A stretch of DNA of 64,000 bases, taken from Sphingobacteriia bacterium (lineage in GTDB: Bacteria > Bacteroidota > Bacteroidia > Chitinophagales > Chitinophagaceae). The stretch's first letter is position 1; the number at the start of each line of letters is the position of its first letter. The notes beneath the pieces were generated by a model. It made no database searches. It worked only from the letters and a program-made list of their open reading frames with translations, and was not told the origin of the DNA. Below, one piece after another: positions 52,277-61,440 of the stretch. The DNA is taken from assembly GCA_017304675.1 (NCBI GenBank), contig JAFKLS010000017.1, positions 434,001-498,000 of the forward strand, written 5' to 3'. The position numbers and the translations under genes are program-made.

Positions 52277-55200
52277 TTAATTGTCTTCCTTATCATCCGT
52301 TTCTTCCAATTTACCATCACCTCCTCTTTTAAGCTTTACCTGGGGATTACTTTGTGTGCCGGTAACAGAGAAAGGAATACCAAAAATACCCAGTGGCGGT
52401 AAGCCAACTCTTCCTTTCAGGTTCAGTTTCCCATCTAAACTTACCTGTCCTTCCAACCTGGGCCTAAAGCCAAACACACGCATTTTGGTTTTTTCAATAG
52501 TAAGAATGTTATTGGCGATAGTAGATTTTATAGTCACCGCAGAAAGGTCTGGATTGTTTAGACTATCCTTTCCTGTTGCTTTGCTTACAGCCGAGAATAA
52601 TTTAAAGCCTTTTACTTTTACCTTGCCCAGGGTTAGGTTTCCGCCACCGCTTAAAGATGGCATTACCGGGTACATGTTCTCATTCAGCCGGCCTTTAATT
52701 GAATAGTCTAAAGAAACGATGCCTTCACAATAGGCCGCAGCACTGGCCATATCATGAAACAGTTTTATTTCTTTATACGCTCTTTTAATATTGAAATCTT
52801 TTGCTTTAATATCAAATTCAAACAATGCTTTCCTTGCATTTATACTCGCATATTTTGCATTCATGCTGGCATTGGCGCCAATCATATCAAACCCTGTTTG
52901 ATTAAGTGCAACAGTGCCTGTATCTATTAACATCTGGCCTTTAAAGTTTTGCAGCATAATATCTCCATACTGTACTTTTTTTGCAGCAGCATTAACGGTT
53001 ATGTTCAGGTTTTTAGGAACCATAAAAACACCGCTGGCCGTAGTAGCAGATTTACCCGTATCACCCGCAAAGGCCAGGAACTCGTTTACATTAATATATT
53101 CCGAAGCAAGGTTAAAATTGCCTTCCAGCGGGGCTTTATCCTGCAATGCATAATTCACCACATTGGCTATATAACCATTCATGGTAAGATCAGATGCACC
53201 ATACCTGCTTTTTACATCCTGCAGCCATATTTTATCCTGCTCAAATTTTAAACTGCCTGATTGTATATAAAAGGGTTGCGGAAAATATTCTGTATTCACC
53301 TTTATATTTTTCATTTCCATAATGCCGGCATTAAACAATTTATCTATTCGTTTGGCCATAGCATCATTTTGTGTGCCGCGCAAAGCAAGGTTTGTTTTAA
53401 TGTACCCGCTAACATCAAGCCCTTTTCTTGAAAACACTTTGTATATTTTACCAATATCCAGTATGCCATTGCTTTTAATATCGTAATGAATATTACTAAA
53501 ATCGTTCAAGCCGGCCTGTATAAAGAATGGCTGACCTTCGAACAAGAAAGAAACAGGTTTAATGTTTAGGGAAAGATCTTTCAACGAACCTTTTGCAGAA
53601 TTTACAGACGCATCTATTGTAATTTTTTCTATAGGATGCGGATAGTATTTAGTTTGAATACTACCATCATTCATTTTTAATCCAATAACTGTTACAGGAA
53701 ACATTTTTTTAGCCGGGTTGTAATTGCCCTTGGCAAGAAGGTTAACCAAAAGGTTTCCTTTTAATGCAATACTATCTAAAGGATATACTTTTTGCAGATC
53801 GTTTAAATGCAACTCAGCATTTAAACCGGCATCAACAGTATTGTTGGCAGTTCCTCCCAGTTTAATATATCCTTTTACAAAACTGGTTACCGCTTTTGCG
53901 TTAATATCGTTTACGATTAATAAAGCATGGTGATAGTTGCTATCTGCACAGGAAGCATCAATGGTTGCGCTAATATTTTCAATGGCTTCCGGCAAATGCC
54001 GGTATTTAAAAAACCCTTTCTGTAACTGTGAGTGAAAATTAAAATGCGGTATGCTGCTCACTACTGTATCGTATGTAATTTTCTCTCTTGCATTTTTTTT
54101 GGCAATCACTCTGGTGGCATATACTCCATTCACGGTTGCGTTCAGTTTATAATCCCCTTTTAAAGTAATGCCTTTAATGCCTGCAGATTCTGCCAGTTTT
54201 TCTATGTCGAGATCTGCTTTGGCCCTGGTATTAATAAACATCCGGCTCAATCCTTTCAGTTTAAAAGAAAGGTCAGCATAACTTTTGGCCTGATTAAAAT
54301 GCAATGTATCTATAGTAAATACCAGGCTGTCTGGCGTAAGGTTAGGTAATTTAAAAGAAGATTTTAAGAGCAGGTTGGTAATGGGCACAGGTGCTTTATT
54401 ATAATTGAGCGACCCGTTGACAATGTCCATGGTAAGATCAAAATCCGGCATTTTATTTTTAGCTGCCAGGTAATCGCCTTTTAGTGTTGCTTTAATATCC
54501 GTACTGCCGTCTGCATCAATCTTATCAAACCAGGGCGTATACTCCGGAGGCAAAGCCCCCAATACATCATAAAGGTCTGCATTAGTGGTTTTCATTTTAA
54601 AATCCATAGAATAACCATCTTTTAAAAATTCAAATTTTCCATTAAACTCAAAAGGCAGGCTGTTCAATACCACTTCATTCTTTTCGAATACAAATGCGAG
54701 TGAATGCGTATTGATCTTGGTAATAAGTTTTGCTTTTAGTTTTTTAGAGCCTATATAATGCGAGCCGCCATAATCCAGATCAAAAGAATCGATTTTAATA
54801 GATGAGGCAAGATCGAAAATGGCTTTGCTAAGATCTCCTTTGCCCAGATAATTTACTCCCTTTGCATTGATATTGATAGGGATGGACTGGTCGTTATAAA
54901 GTATATTGCTCTTATCAATTTGTATATGTTCAATTTTCAGCGCTGTAGTGCTGGAATCGTTGGTATTTTTTACTGTTGCCGTATCTGATTTGTAAACATT
55001 GTAGTTGGCCTGCCCCTTTGCATTTACCAGTACGTTAATATTGCTTTTGTTGAGGTATATCTCATCAATTTTTATTTTATTTGAAAAAATACTGGCCAGG
55101 TTAATACCAAAAGAGATCTCTTCTGCATTAATAAGGTCTTCTTTCGGAAAAGGATCGGAGCCTTTTAAAGTACAATCGTATAAGGTTAATGTGAGCGATG

Positions 55201-55402
55201 GGAAATGTTTAAAGAATGACAGCCGGGTTTTAGAAAAATTAAGATCCGTAACAACAGCACTTTTTGCCCATGATTTTATTTTTTCTGAAACAAACCCGGG
55301 GAACAGAATGGGCAATAGAAACATTAATGCCAATATGCCTGCAAAAACAATTCCGGATACTTTAAAACCTTTTTTTACACTACGAGGTATACTTAATTTC
55401 AT
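52277..55402 (-). CDS. AsmA-like family protein
   Basis: A 1041-residue protein with one N-terminal membrane helix (about 15-35) and a very long periplasmic body of beta strands. The start GFVSEKIKSWAKSAVVTDLNFSKTRLSFFKHFPSLTLTLYDC and the C-terminal MRVFGFRPRLEGQVSLDGKLNLKGRVGLPPLGIFGIPFSVTGTQSNPQVKLKR are typical of AsmA. Related proteins form bridge-like lipid-transfer structures between the two membranes; that role is likely here but not shown. The tail is acidic (EETDDKEDN). The 214 bases downstream (52063-52276) hold nothing I can name. Confidence 0.88.
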   Translation of the reverse strand: MKLSIPRSVKKGFKVSGIVFAGILALMFLLPILFPGFVSEKIKSWAKSAVVTDLNFSKTRLSFFKHFPSLTLTLYDCTLKGSDPFPKEDLINAEEISFGINLASIFSNKIKIDEIYLNKSNINVLVNAKGQANYNVYKSDTATVKNTNDSSTTALKIEHIQIDKSNILYNDQSIPININAKGVNYLGKGDLSKAIFDLASSIKIDSFDLDYGGSHYIGSKKLKAKLITKINTHSLAFVFEKNEVVLNSLPFEFNGKFEFLKDGYSMDFKMKTTNADLYDVLGALPPEYTPWFDKIDADGSTDIKATLKGDYLAAKNKMPDFDLTMDIVNGSLNYNKAPVPITNLLLKSSFKLPNLTPDSLVFTIDTLHFNQAKSYADLSFKLKGLSRMFINTRAKADLDIEKLAESAGIKGITLKGDYKLNATVNGVYATRVIAKKNAREKITYDTVVSSIPHFNFHSQLQKGFFKYRHLPEAIENISATIDASCADSNYHHALLIVNDINAKAVTSFVKGYIKLGGTANNTVDAGLNAELHLNDLQKVYPLDSIALKGNLLVNLLAKGNYNPAKKMFPVTVIGLKMNDGSIQTKYYPHPIEKITIDASVNSAKGSLKDLSLNIKPVSFLFEGQPFFIQAGLNDFSNIHYDIKSNGILDIGKIYKVFSRKGLDVSGYIKTNLALRGTQNDAMAKRIDKLFNAGIMEMKNIKVNTEYFPQPFYIQSGSLKFEQDKIWLQDVKSRYGASDLTMNGYIANVVNYALQDKAPLEGNFNLASEYINVNEFLAFAGDTGKSATTASGVFMVPKNLNITVNAAAKKVQYGDIMLQNFKGQMLIDTGTVALNQTGFDMIGANASMNAKYASINARKALFEFDIKAKDFNIKRAYKEIKLFHDMASAAAYCEGIVSLDYSIKGRLNENMYPVMPSLSGGGNLTLGKVKVKGFKLFSAVSKATGKDSLNNPDLSAVTIKSTIANNILTIEKTKMRVFGFRPRLEGQVSLDGKLNLKGRVGLPPLGIFGIPFSVTGTQSNPQVKLKRGGDGKLEETDDKEDN

Positions 55403-55436
55403 TGGATGGCTGCTTGCTTTAATAAGAAAGTTACAA

Positions 55437-55444
55437 CAAAGCTA
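55437..55444 (-). promoter_or_regulatory. Bacteroidota -7 element (TAGCTTTG) of the AsmA-like gene
   Basis: On the minus strand TAGCTTTG is a perfect TAnnTTTG, 34 bases before the ATG at 55402. Confidence 0.45.
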
Positions 55445-55479
55445 CATGCAAATAAAGCCATTTAAAAACTTAACAATAA

Positions 55480-56211
55480 TTATCCTTTCTCCATTAACCA
55501 CCATAATTTTTTTCGCGGCTTGATGCCGAATCTCTTTTGTACGGCCGATTGAATATGCCGCATCGCTTCATCAATATCATCTGTAAGTATTACCAAATGA
55601 ATATCTTCCCTGGCAATAGTACCGGCATTGGCCATTTCTTCCATATAAGCAATCAGGGGTTTAAAAAAATCTTTCCCGAATAAAATAATAGGGAAGTTCT
55701 CAACAGTTTTGGTTTGCACCAGTGTAACGATCTCAAAAAATTCATCCATTGTTCCAAATCCGCCGGGCATAATAACAAATGCATAAGAGTATTTTACTAA
55801 TAAAACCTTTCTGGTAAAAAAATGCTCGAACGTAATGCTTTTATGTACATACGGATTGGGCTTTTGTTCAAAAGGCAGTTTAATATTGCACCCTACAGAA
55901 TAGCCCTTATTTTCATAGGCACCACGGTTGGCCGCTTCCATAACACCCGGGCCACCACCGGTAATAGTGGTAAAACCCAGCGATGCAATACGTTTACCGA
56001 ATTCTCTGGCCGCCTTATAATATATATGATCTTCTTTAAACCTCGCACTCCCGAATACGGTTACACTGGGCCCTATAAAATGCAGGTGCCTGAAACCATG
56101 AATAAACTGTTTAAACACTTTAAATGCAAATTGTAACTCGTGTAAACGGGGCCTCGGCCCTTCCAGGTATTTGTGCTTTTTAGCGGGAATGATCTTAAGA
56201 AAATTATTCAT
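55480..56211 (-). CDS. LOG family protein (TIGR00730-type)
   Basis: A 243-residue Rossmann-like protein of the LOG family, whose tested members are cytokinin-riboside or nucleotide 5'-monophosphate phosphoribohydrolases. The two signatures are present: GGGPGVMEAANRGAYENKG and PGGFGTMDEFFEIVTLVQTK (with Glu of the second motif), plus VTVFGSARFKEDH at the start. It may act in purine nucleotide salvage. The family is often mis-called lysine decarboxylase. Confidence 0.9.
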   Translation of the reverse strand: MNNFLKIIPAKKHKYLEGPRPRLHELQFAFKVFKQFIHGFRHLHFIGPSVTVFGSARFKEDHIYYKAAREFGKRIASLGFTTITGGGPGVMEAANRGAYENKGYSVGCNIKLPFEQKPNPYVHKSITFEHFFTRKVLLVKYSYAFVIMPGGFGTMDEFFEIVTLVQTKTVENFPIILFGKDFFKPLIAYMEEMANAGTIAREDIHLVILTDDIDEAMRHIQSAVQKRFGIKPRKKLWWLMEKG

Positions 56212-56272
56212 ACAAGTTCTCTACAGTAGGTAAACCATTTTTTACTTTGTTCAGCAAATGAAATTAGTGCAA

Positions 56273-56280
56273 TACTTTTG
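56273..56280 (+). promoter_or_regulatory. Bacteroidota -7 element (TACTTTTG)
   Basis: TACTTTTG is a perfect TAnnTTTG, with a TTG at 56247-56249 about 23 bases upstream. It would drive the beta-barrel-like gene and possibly the exonuclease gene. Confidence 0.5.
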
Positions 56281-56301
56281 CAACTTTAAACAAATTTGGC
56301 A

Positions 56302-57111
56302 ATGAAAAGATTTAGCGTACTTATTATTCTGGCAGGTTTATTTATTCAGGCAACTGCTCAGGAAAAAGAAAAGAAACTTACCACCAGAAAAGGAGAAATT
56401 TATTTTTCGTGGGGTTATAACAAAGAATGGTATACCAAAAGCAATGTGCATATTAAACAAGGTTCACTTGGCAACGATTATACCATGTATGGTGTTACCG
56501 GCAAAGACCACCCGGGTTGGGATGATGGTATCTTTAACAAACCGTTATCTATCCCTCAATACAATTACCGGCTGGGGTTTCTTATCAACAGGAAAAAAGA
56601 CCTTTTCTTCGAGATCAACTTCGATCATACCAAATACATTATTCAGGACCAGGGCGTACATATTGGCGGAACATTAAACAACCGGAAAGTAGATTCTACC
56701 ATTGCCTTTAACGAACCCAACGGTTTTTTTTATTACCTCAACAATGGCGCTAATTTCCTATTGTTCAACCTTGTAAAAAGATGGAAGTTTTATGAATCAG
56801 ACAGCAGGAATTTTAAGTTGGATGGGTTTGGCAAAGCAGGTATTGGCCCGCTGGTTCCGCATGTAGAGAACATGTTGTTCGGTGTTAAGAACGATCCTCA
56901 TTTTCAAATAGGCGGATGGAATATGGGAGTTGAAGCAGCCCTGAGAGCCACTTTTTATAAGTATGCATATCTTGAGTTTTCTAATAAAATAGATTATGCC
57001 CGTTACAGCGGCCTGGGTATTTATCAGGGAACAGCAAGGCAGGCTTTTGGTACTTATGAGTTAATTCTGAGCCTTGGTTTTACCATTCCTACGGGTAAAA
57101 AAATTCAATAA
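56302..57111 (+). CDS. Hypothetical outer-membrane beta-barrel-like protein
   Basis: A 269-residue exported protein: signal peptide MKRFSVLIILAGLFIQATAQ, then a Lys/Glu-rich segment and many beta strands (EIYFSWGYNKEWY, YNYRLGFLINRKKDLFFEINFDHTKY, TYELILSLGFTIP) as in outer-membrane barrels. I cannot name a family. ATG 56302 is chosen over a TTG two codons upstream. Confidence 0.68.
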   Translation: MKRFSVLIILAGLFIQATAQEKEKKLTTRKGEIYFSWGYNKEWYTKSNVHIKQGSLGNDYTMYGVTGKDHPGWDDGIFNKPLSIPQYNYRLGFLINRKKDLFFEINFDHTKYIIQDQGVHIGGTLNNRKVDSTIAFNEPNGFFYYLNNGANFLLFNLVKRWKFYESDSRNFKLDGFGKAGIGPLVPHVENMLFGVKNDPHFQIGGWNMGVEAALRATFYKYAYLEFSNKIDYARYSGLGIYQGTARQAFGTYELILSLGFTIPTGKKIQ

Positions 57112-57137
57112 TTTTAATCCTCTAATCAAAAAATTCC

Positions 57138-57908
57138 ATGCGTGTTATTTCATACAATACCAACGGCATCAGGGCAGCCATTAAAAAAGGATTTATAGAT
57201 TGGTTGAAAACAGACCCTGCAGATATTATTTGCATACAGGAAACCAAAGCCACAAAAGAAGATACAGATTATAATGCCATAGAAGCATTGGGGTTTGAAA
57301 CATATTGGTTCTCCGCCCAAAAAAAGGGGTATAGCGGTGTAGCCGTATTTACCAAGATAAAACCCGATTATATAGAATATGGCAGTAAAATTGAGCAAAG
57401 CGATTTTGAAGGAAGAGTGATTCGTTTGGATTTTGGAAAAATCACTTTGGTTAATGCTTATTTTCCAAGTGGTACCAGTGGAGATGAGCGCCAGACTTAT
57501 AAATACCAGTGGCTCGATGAATTTTTAGAGTACCTGAATACATTAAAACAAACACGTTCACAACTCATTGTTACTGGCGATTACAATATTGCTCACAAAG
57601 AAATTGATATTCACGATCCGAAAGGCAATAAGAATTCTTCCGGCTTTTTGCCCGAAGAAAGAGCCTGGATGGATAAGTTTTTAAGTAATGGCTTTGCAGA
57701 TACTTTCCGCCTTATCAATCCCGCGGCAACAGGTGCGTATAGCTGGTGGAGCCAGCGTTTTCCCAGCGTTCGCCTGCAAAACAAAGGTTGGAGAATAGAT
57801 TATATCAGTGTTAGCGAATCCCTTAAATCTAAAGTAAAAGATGCCAGGATTTACCCTGATGTGAAACACAGCGATCATTGCCCCATTTATGTTGAACTAT
57901 CTGTTTAA
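57138..57908 (+). CDS. xth: Exodeoxyribonuclease III / AP endonuclease
   Basis: A base-excision-repair enzyme that cuts at abasic sites and degrades 3' ends. The 256-residue protein has the full set of motifs: SYNTNGIRAAIKKGFIDWL, CIQETKA (metal-binding Glu), TGDYNIAHKEIDIHDPKGNK (Asp, Asn), GWRIDYISVS and KHSDHCPIY (catalytic Asp-His). It follows the barrel gene by 26 bp and precedes the DUF4286 gene by eight. Confidence 0.95.
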   Translation: MRVISYNTNGIRAAIKKGFIDWLKTDPADIICIQETKATKEDTDYNAIEALGFETYWFSAQKKGYSGVAVFTKIKPDYIEYGSKIEQSDFEGRVIRLDFGKITLVNAYFPSGTSGDERQTYKYQWLDEFLEYLNTLKQTRSQLIVTGDYNIAHKEIDIHDPKGNKNSSGFLPEERAWMDKFLSNGFADTFRLINPAATGAYSWWSQRFPSVRLQNKGWRIDYISVSESLKSKVKDARIYPDVKHSDHCPIYVELSV

Positions 57909-57916
57909 AAAATTGT

Positions 57917-58222
57917 ATGATTATTTATAATGTTACCACGCATGTGCAGCACACAATTCACCACAACTGGGTGAAATGGATGCAGGAAAAACACATACCC
58001 GAAGTAATGGCCACTGGTTGTTTTACGAAGTTTCATTTTGTACGTGTTCTAGATACCGACGAAACGGAAGGCATTACCTATGCCGTACAATATTTTGCAG
58101 AAAGCAAGGCCAATTACAATCGTTATATAGAAATATATGCAGGCGTTTTAAGAGCGGATGCCCAGGAAACATGGGGCCATCAAACCATTGGTTTCAGGTC
58201 GTTAATGGAGTTTGTGAATTGA
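57917..58222 (+). CDS. DUF4286 protein
   Basis: A 101-residue dimeric alpha-beta-barrel-like protein. IIYNVTTHVQHTIHHNWVKWMQEKHIPEVMATGCFTKF and EGITYAVQYFAESKANYNRYIEIYAGVLRADAQETWG are the family pattern. Function is unknown; it is often near exodeoxyribonuclease or tRNA genes. A hairpin terminator lies 57 bases after its stop. Confidence 0.85.
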   Translation: MIIYNVTTHVQHTIHHNWVKWMQEKHIPEVMATGCFTKFHFVRVLDTDETEGITYAVQYFAESKANYNRYIEIYAGVLRADAQETWGHQTIGFRSLMEFVN

Positions 58223-58278
58223 GTGTGGATAGATTTTATCTTAATTTTCCAGTTCGGCAAACTTTACTATATTCCTCT

Positions 58279-58302
58279 AAAAGCCTTACAGGCAAGGCTT
58301 TT
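58279..58302 (+). terminator. Terminator after the xth-DUF4286 unit
   Basis: AAAAGCCTT (58279-58287) pairs with AAGGCTTTT (58294-58302), nine perfect pairs around ACAGGC. Confidence 0.7.
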
Positions 58303-58457
58303 CAGATGTAAAAACTCCAAAACTGTTGTCAGGCTTGCATTTCAGCGTTTTTACTGTTTATTGTTGTAAAACATTGATGCGTTGCTTTTTTATCAAACCC
58401 TTTGGCTGCAAGGCTTTTGCAGGGAAAACCGATTTCAGAAAAATGATAAAAAATATT

Positions 58458-58486
58458 TTGCCGATTGGTAAAAGCCTCTACATTTG
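58458..58486 (+). promoter_or_regulatory. Full -33/-7 promoter of the HU gene
   Basis: TTG at 58458-58460, 18 bases, then TACATTTG at 58479-58486: the complete Bacteroidota promoter form. The HU ATG is 32 bases further. The stretch 58303-58457 shows only a minor CTGCAA/TTGCAG hairpin. Confidence 0.6.
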
Positions 58487-58518
58487 TTACAGTTAAATAA
58501 CTCATTAAAAAAATTTCT

Positions 58519-58788
58519 ATGAACAAAGCTGAATTGATTGCGAAAATCGCTGATGATGCAGGTGTAACTAAAACACAAGCTAATGCTGCTTTAGATTCTT
58601 TTATTGAAGCAGTTACTAAAACTTTAAAAGGAGGCGGTAAGGTAACTTTGGTTGGTTTTGGTACATTCTCTGTTTCTAAGCGTGCTGCCCGTACCGGCCG
58701 TAATCCACAAACAGGTGCTACTATTAAAATTAAAGCTAAAAAAGTTGCCCGTTTTAAAGCTGGTAAAGAATTAAGTGCTAAACTCTAA
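58519..58788 (+). CDS. HU family DNA-binding protein
   Basis: An 89-residue nucleoid protein, highly conserved: [28 protein letters not shown], then [47 protein letters not shown]. The DNA-binding arm (RTGRNPQTG) is complete with the DNA-kinking Pro. HU dimers bend and compact DNA. It has its own promoter and a GC-rich terminator (58811-58835), so it is monocistronic. Confidence 0.97.
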   Translation: MNKAELIAKIADDAGVTKTQANAALDSFIEAVTKTLKGGGKVTLVGFGTFSVSKRAARTGRNPQTGATIKIKAKKVARFKAGKELSAKL

Positions 58789-58810
58789 TTCTTTGTGAAC
58801 CTAATTAAAG

Positions 58811-58835
58811 TCCCGCTACTTTGGCGGGATTTTTT
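58811..58835 (+). terminator. Terminator after the HU gene
   Basis: TCCCGC (58811-58816) pairs with GCGGGA (58824-58829) around TACTTTG, followed by a T run that leads into the next promoter. Confidence 0.8.
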
Positions 58836-58842
58836 ATTTTTG
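58835..58842 (+). promoter_or_regulatory. Bacteroidota -7 element (TATTTTTG) of the THX gene
   Basis: TATTTTTG, a perfect TAnnTTTG that begins within the T tail of the HU terminator, 32 bases before the THX ATG. Confidence 0.5.
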
Positions 58843-58874
58843 TGCTTTATCAAACATTTACAAAATAAATTATC

Positions 58875-58985
58875 ATGGGTAGAGGCGACAAAAAAACAGC
58901 AAAAGGAAAACGCTTTAAAGGTTCTTTCGGAAAAAGCAGACCACACAAAACCACTACAAAAAAAGCAGCCAAAAAATCAGCTTAA
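58875..58985 (+). CDS. 30S ribosomal protein THX (bTHX)
   Basis: A 36-residue, very basic protein: MGRGDKKTAKGKRFKGSFG, then KSRPHKTTTKKAAKKSA. The first 20 residues are the hallmark of THX, a small protein that sits at the top of the 30S head in Thermus and is widespread in Bacteroidota. It is too short for many gene finders, and another frame covers it. It has its own promoter element and terminator (59006-59034). Confidence 0.92.
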   Translation: MGRGDKKTAKGKRFKGSFGKSRPHKTTTKKAAKKSA

Positions 58986-59005
58986 TTTGGTTTTAACTTA
59001 TTAGA

Positions 59006-59034
59006 AAGCCTTGTATTGTTTGCAAGGCTTTTTT
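59006..59034 (+). terminator. Terminator after the THX gene
   Basis: AAGCCTTG (59006-59013) pairs with CAAGGCTT (59023-59030) around nine bases, then TTTT. Confidence 0.8.
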
Positions 59035-59041
59035 ATTTGCC

Positions 59042-59049
59042 TATGTTTG
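59042..59049 (+). promoter_or_regulatory. Bacteroidota -7 element (TATGTTTG) of the lipid-kinase gene
   Basis: TATGTTTG, a perfect TAnnTTTG, 25 bases before the ATG at 59075. Confidence 0.5.
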
Positions 59050-59074
59050 CAAGGCTGAGTTAGGCGGTTGTATT

Positions 59075-59974
59075 ATGAAAAGAAAAATTATCTACCTGGT
59101 TAATCCCATATCAGGTACCTCTAAGAAAGACGGTATAAAAAAACTGATTGAAAAAGAAACGGCAGCCAGAGAAATACCTTTTGAAATACTTCCCACCAAT
59201 GCCGCCGGTAATTACGATTTTGTAAAAGATAAAATTTTACACAACGAAATAACAGATGTAGTGATTGTTGGCGGAGACGGAACAGTTAACCAGGTTACAC
59301 AAGCCTTACGATATACTCCTGTACATTTTGGAATTATTCCTTTAGGATCGGGTAACGGGCTGGCCTATGCAGCCGGCATATCTAAAAAACCGGAAGCAGC
59401 GCTCTCCATAATTTTTTCCGGATCGGCACGGCCTGTAGATGCTTTTCTCATCAACAACATGTATTCCTGCATGCTTAGCGGTGTTGGCTTTGATGCACAG
59501 GTAGCACACAATTTTGCAGCAAAAGAAACCCGTGGGCTGTTTACTTATACGCAACAAAGTATTTTAAATTTCTTTAAAGCCAATCCTTACCAGTTTGAGG
59601 TGGAGATAGAAGGCTTTTCTTTCTTTACAGATGCTTTTGCCATAAGCATTGCCAATAGCAACCAGTTTGGCAACAACTTAACCATTGCCCCGCAGGCCAG
59701 TTTAAACGACGGCTTATTAGATATAGTGATCATTCAGAAAATGAGCAAGGCTAAAATCCCTTTTGCCCTGCTAAAGCAGATAAGAGGAAACAATAAACTG
59801 GAAACACTTTTTGAAAATTTCTCCAAAAAAAGTGTGATCTATTTTCAAACTGCATCACTTCACATCAAGAATCTGAAACATGCTCCCCTGCATATTGATG
59901 GTGAGCCCAAAATAGCGCCAGAAGTGTTAAATGTTTCTGTTATAAAAGATTGTTTTCAGTTATTGCAGCCATAA
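59075..59974 (+). CDS. Diacylglycerol kinase family lipid kinase (YegS-like)
   Basis: A 299-residue lipid kinase of the DAGK catalytic family. The signature VNPISGTSKKDGIKKLIEKE, the ATP motif VVIVGGDGTVNQVTQAL, IPLGSGNGLAYAAG and the C-terminal HIDGEPK are all there. Members phosphorylate diacylglycerol, sphingosine or related lipids; in Bacteroidota sphingolipids are possible substrates. The substrate is not fixed by sequence. Confidence 0.9.
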   Translation: MKRKIIYLVNPISGTSKKDGIKKLIEKETAAREIPFEILPTNAAGNYDFVKDKILHNEITDVVIVGGDGTVNQVTQALRYTPVHFGIIPLGSGNGLAYAAGISKKPEAALSIIFSGSARPVDAFLINNMYSCMLSGVGFDAQVAHNFAAKETRGLFTYTQQSILNFFKANPYQFEVEIEGFSFFTDAFAISIANSNQFGNNLTIAPQASLNDGLLDIVIIQKMSKAKIPFALLKQIRGNNKLETLFENFSKKSVIYFQTASLHIKNLKHAPLHIDGEPKIAPEVLNVSVIKDCFQLLQP

Positions 59975-59986
59975 AACTTATTCGCT

Positions 59987-59994
59987 TAGATTTG
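59987..59994 (+). promoter_or_regulatory. Bacteroidota -7 element (TAGATTTG) of the enoyl-CoA hydratase gene
   Basis: TAGATTTG, a perfect TAnnTTTG, 16 bases before the ATG at 60011. It favours that start over a TTG at 60002. Confidence 0.45.
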
Positions 59995-60010
59995 CTAACA
60001 TTTGTTAGTT

Positions 60011-60787
60011 ATGACTACGATTGAAGAAAACGGGCTTGTTTCCCTTTTTATTGAAAACAATATTGCAGTGATTGAGTTCTTTCATCCACAAAGCAACTCC
60101 CTACCCGGTAATATTTTAAGGAAATTAGCAACAACTATTAGAGAAGCAGATGCAAACGATGTTGTTAAACTCATGGTGTTGCAATCGAAAGGAGAAAAAG
60201 TTTTTTGTAGCGGGGCATCGTTCAATGAACTTTCTTCTATCAACAGCGAAGAAGAAGGCATTTATTTTTTCAGTGGCTTTGCAGAAGTTATTAATGCCAT
60301 GCGAACTGCTAAAAAATTGATTATTGCTAAAGTACAGGGCAAATGCGTAGGTGGCGGAGTAGGACTGGCAGCAGCAGCAGATTATGTATTTGCTCTGAGT
60401 AAGGCTGATATTAAATTAAGTGAGCTTGCAGTTGGCATAGGACCTTTTGTAGTTGGCCCTGCTGTAGAAAGAAAATTAGGCTTAAGTGCTTTCTCGCAAT
60501 TAAGTATAGATGCTGCATCATGGCGCTCTGCAAATTGGGCGCAACAGCATGGTTTGTTTACAGAGGTTTTTGAAGATGTTAGCGATTTAAATAAAGCTGC
60601 CGATAAGCTCATCGGCACTTTAGCCAATTCAAGCAGTGAAGCCATGTATGCATTGAAAAAAGTTTTCTGGCAGGGAACAGAACACTGGGATACTTTATTA
60701 AAAGAAAGAGCCGCCATTAGCGGCAGGCTCATTCTTAGTGATTTTAGTAAAAACTTCATTGCGAATTTTAAAGCGAAGCAGCAATAA
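60011..60787 (+). CDS. Enoyl-CoA hydratase/isomerase family protein
   Basis: A 258-residue crotonase-fold enzyme. The oxyanion segments VLQSKGEKVFCSGASFNELSS and KVQGKCVGGGVGLAAAADYVFAL are clear, followed by KLSELAVGIGPFVVGPAVERKLG. Typical reactions are hydration of enoyl-CoA or isomerisation; the acids needed are not fully diagnostic. It converges with the carbonic anhydrase gene, with seven bases between stops. Confidence 0.88.
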   Translation: MTTIEENGLVSLFIENNIAVIEFFHPQSNSLPGNILRKLATTIREADANDVVKLMVLQSKGEKVFCSGASFNELSSINSEEEGIYFFSGFAEVINAMRTAKKLIIAKVQGKCVGGGVGLAAAADYVFALSKADIKLSELAVGIGPFVVGPAVERKLGLSAFSQLSIDAASWRSANWAQQHGLFTEVFEDVSDLNKAADKLIGTLANSSSEAMYALKKVFWQGTEHWDTLLKERAAISGRLILSDFSKNFIANFKAKQQ

Positions 60788-60794
60788 AATTCGT

Positions 60795-61430
60795 TTACAG
60801 GTTCTCGTACTCATATAATGGATCAATATGTGTACCGGCTTCCATCTCAAAAATGGGTTTAATAATGCCGTCTTTTAACCCATATACCCAACCATGCAGG
60901 TGTGGGTAATTGTTGTCTTTCCATGCACGCTGAATAATAGATGTTTGGGCAAGATGCAGTACCTGTTCTTTTACATTTAATTCTACCAGCCTGTCTGTTC
61001 TGCTCTCTTCATCTTCTATCTTGTCTAATTCTTCCCGGTACAAATGATATACATCTTTAATATTACGCAGCCACATATTCAGCACAGGCTTAAAGTCTGT
61101 TTTTGACATAGATGCTTTTACACCGCCACAACCATAATGCCCGCAAACAATTACATGTTTTACCTGCAGGTAATTAACGGCATAATCTAACACTGCCAAT
61201 AGGTTTACATCGGTATGTACTACCATGTTGGCAATATTCCTGTGCACAAAAATCTCTCCCGGCCTTGTTCCGGTAATTTTATCTGCAGGTACCCTGCTAT
61301 CACTGCAACCTATCCATAAAAATTCCGGTTTTTGAAGTTTGGATAATCGTAAAAAAAACTCCGGGTCTTCTTCCGTTTGCTCTTTTGCCCAGGCTTTATT
61401 TTCTAATAGTAGTTTTTCGTATTGTTTCAT
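60795..61430 (-). CDS. can: Beta-class carbonic anhydrase
   Basis: Interconverts CO2 and bicarbonate with a zinc ion. The 211-residue protein shows WIGCSDSRVPADKITGTRPGEIFVHRNIANMV (Zn Cys, catalytic Asp-Arg) and VIVCGHYGCGGVKASM (Zn His and Cys). It lies ten bases after a SulP transporter gene on the same strand, a common pairing for bicarbonate uptake. Confidence 0.95.
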   Translation of the reverse strand: MKQYEKLLLENKAWAKEQTEEDPEFFLRLSKLQKPEFLWIGCSDSRVPADKITGTRPGEIFVHRNIANMVVHTDVNLLAVLDYAVNYLQVKHVIVCGHYGCGGVKASMSKTDFKPVLNMWLRNIKDVYHLYREELDKIEDEESRTDRLVELNVKEQVLHLAQTSIIQRAWKDNNYPHLHGWVYGLKDGIIKPIFEMEAGTHIDPLYEYENL

Positions 61431-61440
61431 AAATATTTTT

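Noticed and set aside
58795-59004. 69-residue frame across the HU terminator and the THX gene
   Set aside because: It starts before the HU terminator hairpin and runs out of frame over THX, whose 36-residue sequence is a clear match.
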